Made by a program: the position numbers and the translations under genes
Shown: piece by piece, positions 49,551-58,851 of the stretch
Position numbering within the stretch: the first letter of the stretch is position 1
Layout of the letters: the number at the start of each line of letters is the position of its first letter
The notes under the pieces: generated by a model
The model's input: only the letters and a program-made list of their open reading frames with translations
Databases searched by the model: none
Told to the model about the DNA's origin: nothing
Source of the DNA: Coriobacteriia bacterium
GTDB lineage: Bacteria; Actinomycetota; Coriobacteriia; Coriobacteriales; UMGS124
Length of the DNA: 64,000 nt
Assembly: GCA_018368455.1 (NCBI GenBank)
Contig: JAGZEG010000002.1
Location: 210,418-274,417 of the forward strand
Reading direction: 5' to 3'

Positions 49551-50939
49551 ATGCGGGGTTACCTCTACTGGTCTGCTTACAACAACATCGTCGAGACGTT
49601 CCATATGGATGCTGCACCTGGCCGGCTCATGAACGGCGACGCAACGTCGTGCGGCAACGCGCTGGCCATGGCCTCGCGTGACGCGAAGGCGACCCCCGAG
49701 CTGTTCCTGTCGGCCGTGCGGCAGTTCCTCTCGACGGCAGACGCCCGGACGTGCTCTGTGACCTGCGACGATCCCTCGTGTCGCGAGTATGCGCTCGGCT
49801 TCGAGGTGCACCGCAGCGGCGAATTCCTCTATGTAACGCGCTCGCGTGGCGACGAGCGGCTGCAGCCGGGCATGCGCATCGTGGCCGTCGGGCGCAACAC
49901 GATCCCCTTCCTGCTCAAAGATACGGCTCAGGAGATATTCTGGGGCCGCGACACCGATCGCGAAGATTGGGATCTGGCACTGCGCATGTTCAACGACATC
50001 GACGTCTTTCCCGGCGACGGCAGCGTCGAGCGCCTCGACCTGCGCCGCTTCCCTGCAGACGCAGCGCCCAAGCAAACCGGGACGCCCATCTCCCTGCGCG
50101 AGGTGACACCCGGCGTCACCCTCCTTACGCTGCGGCGCCTCGACGATGCCGACACGCTGGTTGCAGCGCTCGGCACGGGCCGCGAGCTGCTCTCGCGCTG
50201 CGATAGTCTCGTGCTTGACCTGCGCAGATGCGAGGGCAAGGCCGACCCGGCGAGCTACCTGGCGCTGCTCCCCTACCTGGTGGACGCCGACATGCCCGCG
50301 CGGGAGCTGTTCCCCGACGAGCGCATCCACACGATCTACTCCAAGGCAAACGCCGAGCGACTTCTCGCCCCGCTGCTTGCGGCACGGGAGCGCATGCTCA
50401 ACACGAACGCGACCAGCACTGCCGCGGATCCGGCCGTCCCGAACCTCTCCCTCGTCGACGAGCTCATCGCCGATATCCGCGCCAAGGAGGCGCAGGTGCT
50501 CGAGGCCAAGCGCGCCGTCACCGGCCTGCAGGAACGCCGAGCCGCCAGCGAGATCACCGAGGTGGTGCCCTCCCCCTTCGGCAGCGAGCAGGTCGCAGTT
50601 GCAGCAGGGACACCGCAGCGCGTAGCAATCCTGCTGGACACGACAACGGGCATCGGGGCAGAGCGCCTCGCCGCGGCCGTCATGGGCCAGCGCAAGGTGC
50701 AGCTCGTGGGCCGCGCCACGCCGGGCGCCGTCGACTACGCCAACTACCTGAGCGTCGAGTATCCCGACATCCGCGCACGTTTCATCTACCCCATCAGCCG
50801 CACCGAGGCCAACCAGGAAGGTCGCGGATCCGCCCGCACGGGTCTGCCGCTCAACGTCCACGTTCCGTTCTCGCCTGAGGAGTGCACCCGCGACACCACT
50901 CTCGCGGCCGCCCTTGAAGCGCTGGAGACGTCGAACTAG
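49551..50939 (+). CDS. S41-like (CtpA-fold) protein, probably not an active serine peptidase
   Basis: The 462-residue protein has no signal peptide. Its central and C-terminal part resembles the peptidase S41 fold (LVLDLRRCEGKADPASYLALLPYLV, VAILLDTTTGIGAERLAAAVMGQRKVQLVGRATPGAVDY). Active enzymes have a Ser in the TASA-type motif before the helix; here the segment reads DTTTGIGAERL and no Ser is seen. The segment at about 85-130 (SGEFLYVTRSRGDERLQPGMRIVAVG) resembles a PDZ-like domain. The ribosome site is AAGGGG 13 nt upstream. Role unknown; substrate binding without cleavage is possible. Confidence 0.6.
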   Translation: MRGYLYWSAYNNIVETFHMDAAPGRLMNGDATSCGNALAMASRDAKATPELFLSAVRQFLSTADARTCSVTCDDPSCREYALGFEVHRSGEFLYVTRSRGDERLQPGMRIVAVGRNTIPFLLKDTAQEIFWGRDTDREDWDLALRMFNDIDVFPGDGSVERLDLRRFPADAAPKQTGTPISLREVTPGVTLLTLRRLDDADTLVAALGTGRELLSRCDSLVLDLRRCEGKADPASYLALLPYLVDADMPARELFPDERIHTIYSKANAERLLAPLLAARERMLNTNATSTAADPAVPNLSLVDELIADIRAKEAQVLEAKRAVTGLQERRAASEITEVVPSPFGSEQVAVAAGTPQRVAILLDTTTGIGAERLAAAVMGQRKVQLVGRATPGAVDYANYLSVEYPDIRARFIYPISRTEANQEGRGSARTGLPLNVHVPFSPEECTRDTTLAAALEALETSN

Positions 50940-50989
50940 GAGTCTCGACCGGTCGGGGCGCAGCTTCTTGCAGCCGGCGTCCCAGTCTC

Positions 50990-51140
50990 GGCCAGGAATC
51001 ATCCTTGTGTATGGGGGGGTCATGGCGCCGCGTTCTCACACAGCGCCACGCAGCAGCAAAACAGCAGGTAAGATTCGCACGAGGGGACCTCGGCGGGACA
51101 AGGCGGCGCCAGGCCCCATACACGCGGCCGATTCCTGGCC
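50990..51140. repeat. Imperfect palindrome, family GGCCAGRA, locus D
   Basis: GGCCAGGAATC with TGTATGG at 50990-51013 is inverted relative to CCATACACGCGGCCGATTCC and GGCC (51115-51140). Inner arms also pair (TGGCGCCG, GGCGCCA). It lies in a 510-nt gap before the MATE gene, which otherwise shows nothing recognisable. Confidence 0.7.
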
Positions 51141-51452
51141 ACAATACGGCGCTTTCCTGACAGGACGACCTTTGCGGGCCCGAATCGAGCCGATGCCCGT
51201 CCCCTCCCCTGCGTGAAGCCGCCCGCATTGCCCGCCCGCAGGCGCCTGCCCCACGCGTGACGATTCGGCGCATCCGAGCCGCGCTCTCCCGTCACCGTCC
51301 CGCCCGTCTATGGTAGGCTGGCACGTGCAATGGATTCGCGCTTGCATTGCCGCGGCGGTTCTGGTGATCGCCGCAGATGGCCCGGCCCGCGTGTCACGAC
51401 CGCGCCGCCGCCCCATCTCTCGCGCGCCGCATCGTTTTGCCTGAGGTTTCCC

Positions 51453-52829
51453 ATGCATCAGACATCTCCGCACGACCCGTCCGCCAAGCAATCTCGCCTT
51501 GGCCTCATCCATGCCAGCCAGCTCAAGCAGTATCTCGGCTACGTGCTGCCCTCCATGGCGGCGCTCATGCTCTCGAGCGTGTTCATCATCCTCGACGGCG
51601 TGTTCGTCGGGCACGCCGTGGGCGACGCAGGCATGGCCGGCATCAACGTCGCCTTCCCGATGATCACGCTCGTCAACGCCATCTCGATGGGCATCGGCAT
51701 GGGAGGCGCCGTCATCTCGTCCATCGAGCGCGGCAAGGGCGACGAGCAGGCCGCCTTGCGCGCAACCGGCAACGTCTTCCTCGTCCTGGGCATCGTCGGC
51801 ATCCCGCTCGCCCTGACCATGGCCGCCGTCGCCGAGCCCGTGTGCGCCCTCATGGGCGGCTCGGGCCAGACGCTCACCGAGGCTGTCCACTTCGTGCGCG
51901 CCGTCGCCATCGGCACGCCGTTCCAGGCTATCTCGCTCGGCAGCATCGCGCTCGTGCGCAACCGCGGAGATGTGCGCTACGCCATGGTCGTGCAGATCAT
52001 CACGACGAGCATCAACATCGTGCTCGACTTCCTGTTCGTATTCGAGCTGGGCTTCGGCACGTTCGGCGCCGGCCTGGCCACCGTGTTCGGCCAGGTGTTC
52101 TCGTTCTGCGCCTACGTGCGCTACTTCACGCGCCCCAAGAATCGCATCCCCCGCGCCGCGTTCAAGCCCCACGGCGTCACGCTCTCGCACATGGTCAAGC
52201 TGGGCCTCGCGCCGTTCGGACTGTTCCTACTGCCTGACGTCACGACCGTCGTCATCAACGTCAACGCCAATGCTGCAGGTGGCGAGACCGCCGTGGCCGC
52301 GTTCGCCGCGATGGCTTACGTCGGCTACATCGTGCTCATGCTCATGCAGGGCGTGGCCGACGGTAGCCAACCCCTCGTGAGCCTCTGCCACGGCAAGGGC
52401 GACCACGACCAGGTGCAGCGTCTGCGCAACACGAACTACGCAGCGGCATGCGGACTCGGCCTCGTGGGGCTCGTCGTACTCGTGCTCATGCGCGACGCGG
52501 TGCCGGGGCTGTTCGGAACGTCCGAGGCAACGGCAGCCGTCGTCGTGGGTGCGCTGCCGCTCTACGCACTCGCATTCGTGTTCTACGGGTTCACGCACGT
52601 GAGCATGTCGTACTTCTACGCCACGGACAACGCACGGGCCTCGAACTTCCTCGTGTACGGCGAGGCCGTCGTTATCGTCATCGTGGCAGCAGTGCTCACA
52701 GCAACGATGGGGATCACCGGCACGTGGCTGGCCGTTGCGGCAGCGCAGGTGCTGCTCAGCGCCATCGCCATCGTCGAGCTCTGGGCCGTCGAGCACAGCC
52801 GTCGCGCCCGCATGGGCGCTGGGAAGTAA
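51453..52829 (+). CDS. MATE family efflux transporter
   Basis: The 458-residue protein has twelve predicted membrane helices in two six-helix bundles. Features seen are IILDGVFVGHAVGDAGMAGINVAFP in helix 1-2, a second-half equivalent near LFLLPDVTTVVINVNANAAGGETAVAAFAAM, and EAVVIVIVAAVLTATMGITGTWL. MATE proteins export cationic drugs or metabolites using Na+ or H+. The start is the ATG after CTGAGG; an in-frame GTG or ATG upstream has no ribosome site. It is monocistronic as far as visible. Confidence 0.92.
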   Translation: MHQTSPHDPSAKQSRLGLIHASQLKQYLGYVLPSMAALMLSSVFIILDGVFVGHAVGDAGMAGINVAFPMITLVNAISMGIGMGGAVISSIERGKGDEQAALRATGNVFLVLGIVGIPLALTMAAVAEPVCALMGGSGQTLTEAVHFVRAVAIGTPFQAISLGSIALVRNRGDVRYAMVVQIITTSINIVLDFLFVFELGFGTFGAGLATVFGQVFSFCAYVRYFTRPKNRIPRAAFKPHGVTLSHMVKLGLAPFGLFLLPDVTTVVINVNANAAGGETAVAAFAAMAYVGYIVLMLMQGVADGSQPLVSLCHGKGDHDQVQRLRNTNYAAACGLGLVGLVVLVLMRDAVPGLFGTSEATAAVVVGALPLYALAFVFYGFTHVSMSYFYATDNARASNFLVYGEAVVIVIVAAVLTATMGITGTWLAVAAAQVLLSAIAIVELWAVEHSRRARMGAGK

Positions 52830-52875
52830 GCGCGCGCCGCCTCACGCTCAGGATTCGACCGCCTTTCAGATGGCA

Positions 52876-53125
52876 ATCTGCCAAGAAAGGGCTCTAGTGC
52901 GGTGTTTTGGAAGGCCGCCTGGCAAGAAAACCTTCTAGTGCGGTGCGCCCAGGCGACAGAAGGCCCAATTTCGCCGGAAGTGCGTCGGACGACTTCGACC
53001 TTCACGTCAAAACCCCAGGTCCTCTCAAAAAGTTAGCTAATGCCGCATCAGAGAGGACCGCACTAGTGTCGATTCTTGCCAGCACCCCACAGAAAGTGCC
53101 GCACTTAGGGCCATTCTTGCCACCG
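52876..53125. repeat. Four-unit inverted repeat element (TGGCAAGAA-CTAGTGCGGT)
   Basis: Two direct units (52879 and 52920, 41 nt apart) carry TGCCAAGAA or TGGCAAGAA followed by CTAGTGCGGTG. Two more (53057-53081 and 53097-53122) carry the same unit in inverted orientation. The whole is a roughly 250-nt palindrome of two nested pairs in the gap between convergent genes. No coding function seen. Confidence 0.8.
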
Positions 53126-53215
53126 GCCCCATCAAGAGGGCAGGCATGCAACAAGAATCCGCAGCCGGCCCGGGCCAGCCCGAAGATGTGACGGGCCCTG
53201 CACCCCAAGCAAACC

Positions 53216-54844
53216 CTACGTGGATCGTTTCGAGCGCAAAAGGGGCCTGACCCCTGCAAACCCGGAGCCAGGCCCCTCGCGAAACCGGGCGCCGCACGGT
53301 CTCCATGCCGTGCGGCGTCCGCAAGACATGCTACCGAGCGGCGGCCTACGGCCGGCAATGCGGCCGAACGTCATGCCGTCGGCGATGGAGCTACCCGAGC
53401 CGGGGTACTCGCCGTAGATGCCGCACGACGTGCGGCCCGCGGCGTACAGGCCGGGGATGACATTGCCATCCAGATCGATGACCTCGGAGTTCGTGTTGAT
53501 CTTCAGGCCGCCGAGCGTATGGAAGCCCATCATCTTGCACGAGCAGTCGTACGCGTAGAACGGGCCCGCCTCGATCTTCTTGAGGTACTCGGGCTCCTTG
53601 CCGTAGTCGACGTCCTCTCCGGCATCGACCAGCGCGTTGTAGCGCTCGACGGACGCCATCAGCGTGTCGGCGTGACAGCCGATCTTCTCGGCCAGCTCTT
53701 CGAGCGTGTCGGCCTCGGCGACCGGCTCGTACTCCTGCACGCCGAGCGCGTCGGCCGTGTTCTCGTGCATGGCGGCGTCGATGATGACCCAGCTAGCCTC
53801 GGGCGTGCGCTTCTCGACGCCGCGGCCGATCCACGTGCCGTAGCTCGCCTCGGCCATGAAGCGGGCGCCGCGCGCATCCACAACGATTCCGCACGGCATG
53901 TCGCCGAAGCGATAGAGGAACAGCTGCATGTTGATGATGGACATGTTCTTGACGGCGGCGCCGACGCGCATGCCCATCTTGATGCCGTCGCCCTGGTCGT
54001 TCGGCACGCCCGTGCGGCCCGAGGCCTGCAGCGCCAGCGGGTCGGCCTGCTCAAGCAGGACGTCGTTGTGCGTGAACGCGCCGCACGACAGCACGACGCC
54101 CTTGTTGGCCTTGACGGCGACCTGCTTGCCCTCGGCGTCTTCGGCCAGCACGCCGATGACTGCGCCGTCCGCGTCGGTCACGAGCGACGTGCCGCGCGTC
54201 TCGTACAGCACGGTGGCCTGCTCGTCGACGATCTTCTCGAGCGGCTCGAACATGCCCATGCCACCACCAACGGGAGTGTGACCACGTGGGGCAGGCGTAG
54301 CAACGGCCGCGTACTCGCCGTTGCGCTCGTTACCCGAGTAGTTCAGGCACACGCCCTTGGGCGCGACGACGGCATGCACCTCGGTGTCGGCCGTGCCCTC
54401 GAACTTGACGCCGTGCGCGACGAGCCAGTCATACAGGTCGGGCGACTCATCGCAGAACTTCTTGATGATGTCAGGGTCGGCCATCGGGCCAGTGGCCTTG
54501 CTCACATAGGCATACATGTTCTCGGTCGAGTCCTCGATGCCGAGATCCTTCTGCAGCTGCGTGCCACCCATGTAGAGCAAGCCGCCCGAGATGACGGTCG
54601 AGCCGCCGCCGCGTCCGTTGGCCTCGATAACGCACACGCTCGCGCCCTCCTCGAGCGCCGCAACAGCAGCGGCCGAGCCGCCCGCGCCCAGGCCCACGAT
54701 GACGACGTCGGCCTCCTGGTCCCACGTGGGCTCGGCCTCGCTGGCACGGGCCGTCGAGGCGAGGGCGCCAGCCGCGCCCAGGCCTGCGGCGACACCGGCT
54801 GCGCCTGTCATGAAGGCACGGCGAGAAATGGCGTTGTTCTCCAT
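53216..54844 (-). CDS. Tat-exported FAD-dependent reductase with a probable 3'-end frameshift
   Basis: The 542-residue frame has a twin-arginine signal (SRRAFMTGAAGVAAGLGAAG) and an FAD Rossmann motif (ADVVIVGLGAGGSAAAVAALEEGASVCVIEANGRGGGSTVISGG). The C-terminal FAD motif is GLYAAGRTSCGIYGEYPGSGSSIADGMTFGRIAGR. After RIAGR the homologous family normally ends in a short Ala-rich tail. Here about 38 extra Arg/Gly/Pro residues read through two hairpins, one a terminator. One added base would give R-x-A-A-A-R-stop at 53331. The true end is therefore probably 53331. RBS AAAGGGG. Adjacent to, and divergent from, the creatininase array. Confidence 0.85.
   Translation of the reverse strand: MENNAISRRAFMTGAAGVAAGLGAAGALASTARASEAEPTWDQEADVVIVGLGAGGSAAAVAALEEGASVCVIEANGRGGGSTVISGGLLYMGGTQLQKDLGIEDSTENMYAYVSKATGPMADPDIIKKFCDESPDLYDWLVAHGVKFEGTADTEVHAVVAPKGVCLNYSGNERNGEYAAVATPAPRGHTPVGGGMGMFEPLEKIVDEQATVLYETRGTSLVTDADGAVIGVLAEDAEGKQVAVKANKGVVLSCGAFTHNDVLLEQADPLALQASGRTGVPNDQGDGIKMGMRVGAAVKNMSIINMQLFLYRFGDMPCGIVVDARGARFMAEASYGTWIGRGVEKRTPEASWVIIDAAMHENTADALGVQEYEPVAEADTLEELAEKIGCHADTLMASVERYNALVDAGEDVDYGKEPEYLKKIEAGPFYAYDCSCKMMGFHTLGGLKINTNSEVIDLDGNVIPGLYAAGRTSCGIYGEYPGSGSSIADGMTFGRIAGRRPPLGSMSCGRRTAWRPCGARFREGPGSGFAGVRPLLRSKRST
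53237..53278 (-). terminator. Terminator of the flavoprotein gene, inside its predicted extension
   Basis: AGGGGCCTG pairs with CAGGCCCCT and is followed by TTTT on the minus strand. It overlaps the last 20 or so codons of the open frame. Confidence 0.75.
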
Positions 54845-55074
54845 GCGAATCCCCTTTCTTCAGACGGGAGAGACGATTCCCTCCCTGCGCCCCGCAGGCG
54901 AAGGCGACGCCGGGTCCCCACCCAGTTGCCACGCGGCCTACGCACGCCGGACGTCATTTCTTTTGTACCCCGCGCCATCTCGTTTCGCCATCGTCCATAG
55001 CGTATGACCAGCCTCATCCCTCCTCATACCGTCAGGATTGCGCCGAGAGCGCGCCGGGCCGCCCCTCATGTGTA

Positions 55075-55080
55075 TACAAT
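55075..55080 (+). promoter_or_regulatory. Candidate -10 box of the creatininase operon
   Basis: TACAAT within TGTGTATACAATCG, 40 nt before the start codon. The -35 element is not clear. Confidence 0.4.
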
Positions 55081-55120
55081 CGCTTCAGCCACATCACCCG
55101 AACGCCCGAGGAGGCATCGC

Positions 55121-55960
55121 ATGTTCCTTGAACGCTGCACCTGGCCGCGCGTGCAGAAGTACTTCGCCGACGGCAACGACCTCGTCATCCTGACGATCGG
55201 ATCCACGGAGGAGCACGGCCGCCACAACCCGCTCGGCACAGACACGCTTGCGCCCAACCTGCTGCTCGACAAGATCGAGGCGGCGGACTCCGAGCACGTG
55301 CTCATCGCCCCGACGCTGCCGTTTGGCGCCGCCGACGACCTGCTCGGCTATCCCGGCGGCCTGTCCATCGGCTACAGCCTGCTCTACCAGATCGTCAAGC
55401 GCCTGACCGACCAGCTGTGGGACTACGGCGCGCGCCGCTTCGTGCTGCTCAACGGCCACGGCCCCAACATCAAGCCGCTGTCGCAGGTCGCCGAGGAGCT
55501 CGACCGCCGCGGGGGCCGTTGCGCCCTCATCAACTGGTGGCTCATGGCAGGCGAGATCAACCCGGCGTGGGCAGGCGGCCACGGCGCCGGCGAGGAAACG
55601 TCGGCCATGCTTGCCGTCGACCCTGCGCTCGTCGACCTGAGCGAGTACGGCGAGATGGGCCTCGTCAACGACGTTAGCGAGAACCTGCCGAGCGACGGCT
55701 GGGGCAAAGTCGTCTACAAGGGTGTCCACGTCGATATGCCGCGCGACGCCGTGCGCTACGCGAGCAACGGCTGGATCGGGCCCGACCACGTACGCACGGC
55801 CTCCAAGGAGTGGGGCGACGAGATGATGCAGGCCACGGCCGACTTCATCGTCGACTTCCTCGGCGAGCTGCGCCGCACGCCGCTGCCCACGCCGCTGCCC
55901 GTCCGCAGCGCCGGTCAGCCCGGCACGTTCGCAGACTTCATGCCGAGCAAGGAGGCCTAG
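55121..55960 (+). CDS. Creatininase-family amidohydrolase 1
   Basis: The 279-residue protein belongs to the creatinine amidohydrolase family, metal-dependent enzymes that open cyclic amides or cleave peptide-like bonds (creatininase, MftE, FAPy deformylase). Metal-site motifs are seen: Glu30 and His32 in STEEHGRHNPLGTDT with Asp41, NGHG, and GGHGAGEETSAM. The third motif has NGHGPN where most members have NGHGGN. The start is the ATG behind GAGGAGG. The second paralogue starts one nt after its stop. Three paralogues in a row is unusual; subunits of one complex or sequential enzymes are possible. Confidence 0.88.
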   Translation: MFLERCTWPRVQKYFADGNDLVILTIGSTEEHGRHNPLGTDTLAPNLLLDKIEAADSEHVLIAPTLPFGAADDLLGYPGGLSIGYSLLYQIVKRLTDQLWDYGARRFVLLNGHGPNIKPLSQVAEELDRRGGRCALINWWLMAGEINPAWAGGHGAGEETSAMLAVDPALVDLSEYGEMGLVNDVSENLPSDGWGKVVYKGVHVDMPRDAVRYASNGWIGPDHVRTASKEWGDEMMQATADFIVDFLGELRRTPLPTPLPVRSAGQPGTFADFMPSKEA

Positions 55961-55961
55961 C

Positions 55962-56822
55962 ATGCGTCTCGCTCGCAGAACGTGGCCCGAGGTAAGCGCG
56001 TATTTCGCCCAGGGCAACGACACGGTCATCATCGGCGTCGGCTCCCTCGAGTGCCACGGGCGCCACAATCCGCTCGGCACGGACACGATGGCGCCCGATG
56101 CCCTCGTCGACCTCATCGAGCAGCAGGACCCCGGCGTGCTCATCGCCCCGACGCTGCCCTACGGCGCCACGGACGACCTCGTGGGCTTCCCCGGCACCGT
56201 CAGCCTCGGCGTTCAGGGCCTCATCGACGTCATGACGCACATCACCGACGACCTGTACGGCTACGGCGCCCGTCGCTTCGTGTTCCTCAACGGGCACGGC
56301 GGCAACGTGAAGTCGCTCTCCGTCGTCGCGGCCGCACTCAACCGTCGCGGTTGCCTCGCCTGCGTCATGAACTGGTGGCGCATGGCCCCGCAGATCGACC
56401 CGGCCTGGGGCGGCGGCCACGGTGGCGCTATGGAGACGTCGGCGAACCTGGCCATCGATCCGGACTCCGTGAAGATGGACGACGTGGCCGACGAGAACCT
56501 GCGTCCCGACCTCGATCCCGAGATGCCGTCAACCGGCTGGTACTCCGTGCGCTTCGACGGCGTCGACGTCGACTTCCCGCGCGACCTTGTGCGCTTCGCC
56601 AGCAACGGCTGGGTGGCCGAGGGCTTCGAGGACCATCCCGCCCACTCGAGCGCCGAGCGCGGCCACGCCATGCTGCAGGGCACGGCCGACTACATCGTGC
56701 GCTTCCTGCGCAAGTTCCGCACGATGGCCCTGCCCGAGCCGCTCGAGGGCGCCAACGAGCTCGCCAAGGCCGACGCCTACATGGCCGCCCACCCCGGCGT
56801 CCACGCCGAGCCCGAAGCGTAG
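55962..56822 (+). CDS. Creatininase-family amidohydrolase 2
   Basis: The 286-residue paralogue has the metal-site motif SLECHGRHNPLGTDT, NGHGGN and GGHGGAMETSANLAIDP. The whole chain aligns end to end with the neighbours. The start is separated from the previous stop by one nt. It has the longest C-terminal tail of the three (ANELAKADAYMAAHPGVHAEPEA). Confidence 0.88.
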   Translation: MRLARRTWPEVSAYFAQGNDTVIIGVGSLECHGRHNPLGTDTMAPDALVDLIEQQDPGVLIAPTLPYGATDDLVGFPGTVSLGVQGLIDVMTHITDDLYGYGARRFVFLNGHGGNVKSLSVVAAALNRRGCLACVMNWWRMAPQIDPAWGGGHGGAMETSANLAIDPDSVKMDDVADENLRPDLDPEMPSTGWYSVRFDGVDVDFPRDLVRFASNGWVAEGFEDHPAHSSAERGHAMLQGTADYIVRFLRKFRTMALPEPLEGANELAKADAYMAAHPGVHAEPEA

Positions 56823-56835
56823 GAAGGAGACGGCC

Positions 56836-57630
56836 ATGCGTCTTGAGCGCTCAACCTGGCCCGCCGTGCAGCGCTACTTCGCCGCGCACGACACCGTCAT
56901 GCTGCTGTTCGGCTCCACCGAGCAGCACGGCACGCACAACCCGCTCGGCACGGACACGTTCGCGCCCCAGAAGCTCTCGGAGCTCGTCGAGGCCAAGCTG
57001 CCCGACCTGCTCATCGCGCCCGCCCTGCCGTTCGGCTCCACGAGCCGCTTCGAGGACTTCCCCGGCACGATCAGCCTCGGCGACCGCATCCTGTCCGACG
57101 TCGTGAACAAGGTCTGCGACGACCTGCGCCGCCACGGTGCCCGCCACTTCGTGTTCGTCAACGGGCACGGCGGCAACTCGAAGGTCCTCATGGAGGCCGC
57201 CGTCGCCCTGGCGCGCAAAGGCTGCCTCGCTGCCCAGCTCGACTGGTGGAAGATGGTCCGCGACTTCAAGCCCGAGTGGGCCGGCGGGCACGGCGGCGCC
57301 CAGGAGACGTCGGCCAACCTCTACATCGATCCCACGATGGTCGACATGGACGCCGTCGAGGACATGAACCTCGTGAGCGACCTGGGCGAGGAGATTCCCA
57401 CGACGCACTTCTGCACCGTCGAGTACAAGGGCGTCTCCGTCGAGGTGCCCCGCCCGACAAGCTACATCACGGACAACGGCTGGATCGGTCCCGACCATCC
57501 TCGCACGGCCAGCGCCGCGTGGGGCGAGGAGATGCTGAACGCCGTCGCCGACTGGATGGTCGACTTCATCGGCGCGTTCTCAAAGGCCCCGCTCCCCACG
57601 CCCGAATCCGCCGAGCTGCCGCTGCGATAG
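56836..57630 (+). CDS. Creatininase-family amidohydrolase 3
   Basis: The 264-residue paralogue has STEQHGTHNPLGTDT, NGHGGN and GGHGGAQETSANLYIDP. RBS AAGGAGA. The gap to the previous stop is 13 nt. All metal ligands of the family appear conserved, so all three paralogues look catalytically able. Confidence 0.88.
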   Translation: MRLERSTWPAVQRYFAAHDTVMLLFGSTEQHGTHNPLGTDTFAPQKLSELVEAKLPDLLIAPALPFGSTSRFEDFPGTISLGDRILSDVVNKVCDDLRRHGARHFVFVNGHGGNSKVLMEAAVALARKGCLAAQLDWWKMVRDFKPEWAGGHGGAQETSANLYIDPTMVDMDAVEDMNLVSDLGEEIPTTHFCTVEYKGVSVEVPRPTSYITDNGWIGPDHPRTASAAWGEEMLNAVADWMVDFIGAFSKAPLPTPESAELPLR

Positions 57631-57674
57631 ACTGAGCTGTCCCGCGTTCCCCACTTGAAAGGAGCCACATCCCC

Positions 57675-58757
57675 ATGCAGTTTGATGATGCCGAGGTCGT
57701 CGCGCTCGTCGAGGCCCTCTCCAACGCCAAGAGCCCCTCGGGCTTCGAGGAGGAGGCCGTCGCCGCGCTGCGCGCCTTCGCCGAGCCCTTCGCGACCGTC
57801 GAGGAGAACTCCCTGCGCTGCGCCTTCGTCACGCCGAAGAACTTCACCGGCACAAAGCCGGTCGTCATGCTCGACGCCCACGGCGACGAGGTCGGCATGA
57901 TGGTCAAGTCCATCCGCGACAACGGCTGTCTGTCGTTCGTCACGCTGGGCGGCATCAACGACGCCGTGCTCACCGGCGAGAAGGTCTACGTCCACACGCT
58001 CGACGACCAGTGGATCCCCGGCGTCATCGGCCTCAAGCCGCCGCATTTCATGAGCGCAGCCGAGAAGGCCTCCGGCGCGCACGGCGAGCTGCTCATCGAC
58101 GTGGGTGCCACCTCGCGCGACGAGGCCCTCGCCGACTTCCGCGTGGCCGTTGGCGAGCCCGTCGTGTTCGCGACCCGCATGGAGTACGACGCCAAGCACC
58201 GCATCGCGTTCGGCAAGGCGTTCGACTGCCGCGTCGGTGCCGCCGCCATGCTGCTGGCCCTGCGCGAGCTCTCGAAGATGGACGACCTACCCGTCGACGT
58301 CGTGGCCGCCCTATCCTCGCAGGAAGAGGTCGGCGAGCGCGGCGTCGCCACGAGCGTGCGCCACTTCAAGCCCACGGCGTGCTACATGTTCGAGGGCGCT
58401 CCGGCCGACGACACGTTCACGCAGCCGGCCGACATCCAGTGCGCGCTCAAGAAGGGCCCGATGTTCCGCTTCTACGACTGCTGCATGGTGACGCATCCAC
58501 GCTACCAGCGCTTCGTGCTCAACGTCGCCGCCAAGGCCGGCCTGCCCGCCCAGGGCGCCGTCCGCACCGGCGGTGGCACGGACGGCGGCGTCGCCCACGT
58601 CATGGACAACGGCATCCCGTGCGTCGTCTCGGGTGTGCCGACGCGCTACATCCACGCCGGCTGCGCCATCGCCTCGCTCGACGACATCGAGAACTCCGCG
58701 CGTCTGTGCGTCGAGGTCATGAAGTCGCTCACGCCCAACGTCCTCGCGAGCTTCTAA
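57675..58757 (+). CDS. M42 family metallo-aminopeptidase
   Basis: The 360-residue cytoplasmic enzyme removes N-terminal residues from peptides and assembles as tetrahedral dodecamers in characterised members. Metal ligands seen: His in LDAHGDEVG, Asp in FDCRVGAA, the Glu pair in SSQEEVGERG, YMFEGAPADD, and His in RYIHAG. The length is normal. RBS AAAGGAG. It is the fourth gene of the creatininase operon, and the paired ABC importer follows, suggesting processing of an imported peptide-like substrate. Confidence 0.9.
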   Translation: MQFDDAEVVALVEALSNAKSPSGFEEEAVAALRAFAEPFATVEENSLRCAFVTPKNFTGTKPVVMLDAHGDEVGMMVKSIRDNGCLSFVTLGGINDAVLTGEKVYVHTLDDQWIPGVIGLKPPHFMSAAEKASGAHGELLIDVGATSRDEALADFRVAVGEPVVFATRMEYDAKHRIAFGKAFDCRVGAAAMLLALRELSKMDDLPVDVVAALSSQEEVGERGVATSVRHFKPTACYMFEGAPADDTFTQPADIQCALKKGPMFRFYDCCMVTHPRYQRFVLNVAAKAGLPAQGAVRTGGGTDGGVAHVMDNGIPCVVSGVPTRYIHAGCAIASLDDIENSARLCVEVMKSLTPNVLASF

Positions 58758-58787
58758 AAGCGCGCGATATCCGAGCACACGCGTTTC

Positions 58788-58833
58788 CGCCGCCCTTCTA
58801 CCGCGCTCGCGGTGGGAGGGCGGCGCGCTTTTG
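58788..58833 (+). terminator. Terminator of the creatininase/M42 operon
   Basis: GCCGCCCTTCTACCGCG pairs with CGCGGTGGGAGGGCGGC, then GCGCTTTT. It separates this operon from the dpp genes. Confidence 0.88.
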
Positions 58834-58851
58834 TCGGCCCTCCGCAGATTT

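Noticed and set aside
49041..51023. 660-codon minus-strand frame
   Set aside because: It spans the ends of two plus-strand genes, a terminator and a palindrome, and has no family signal.
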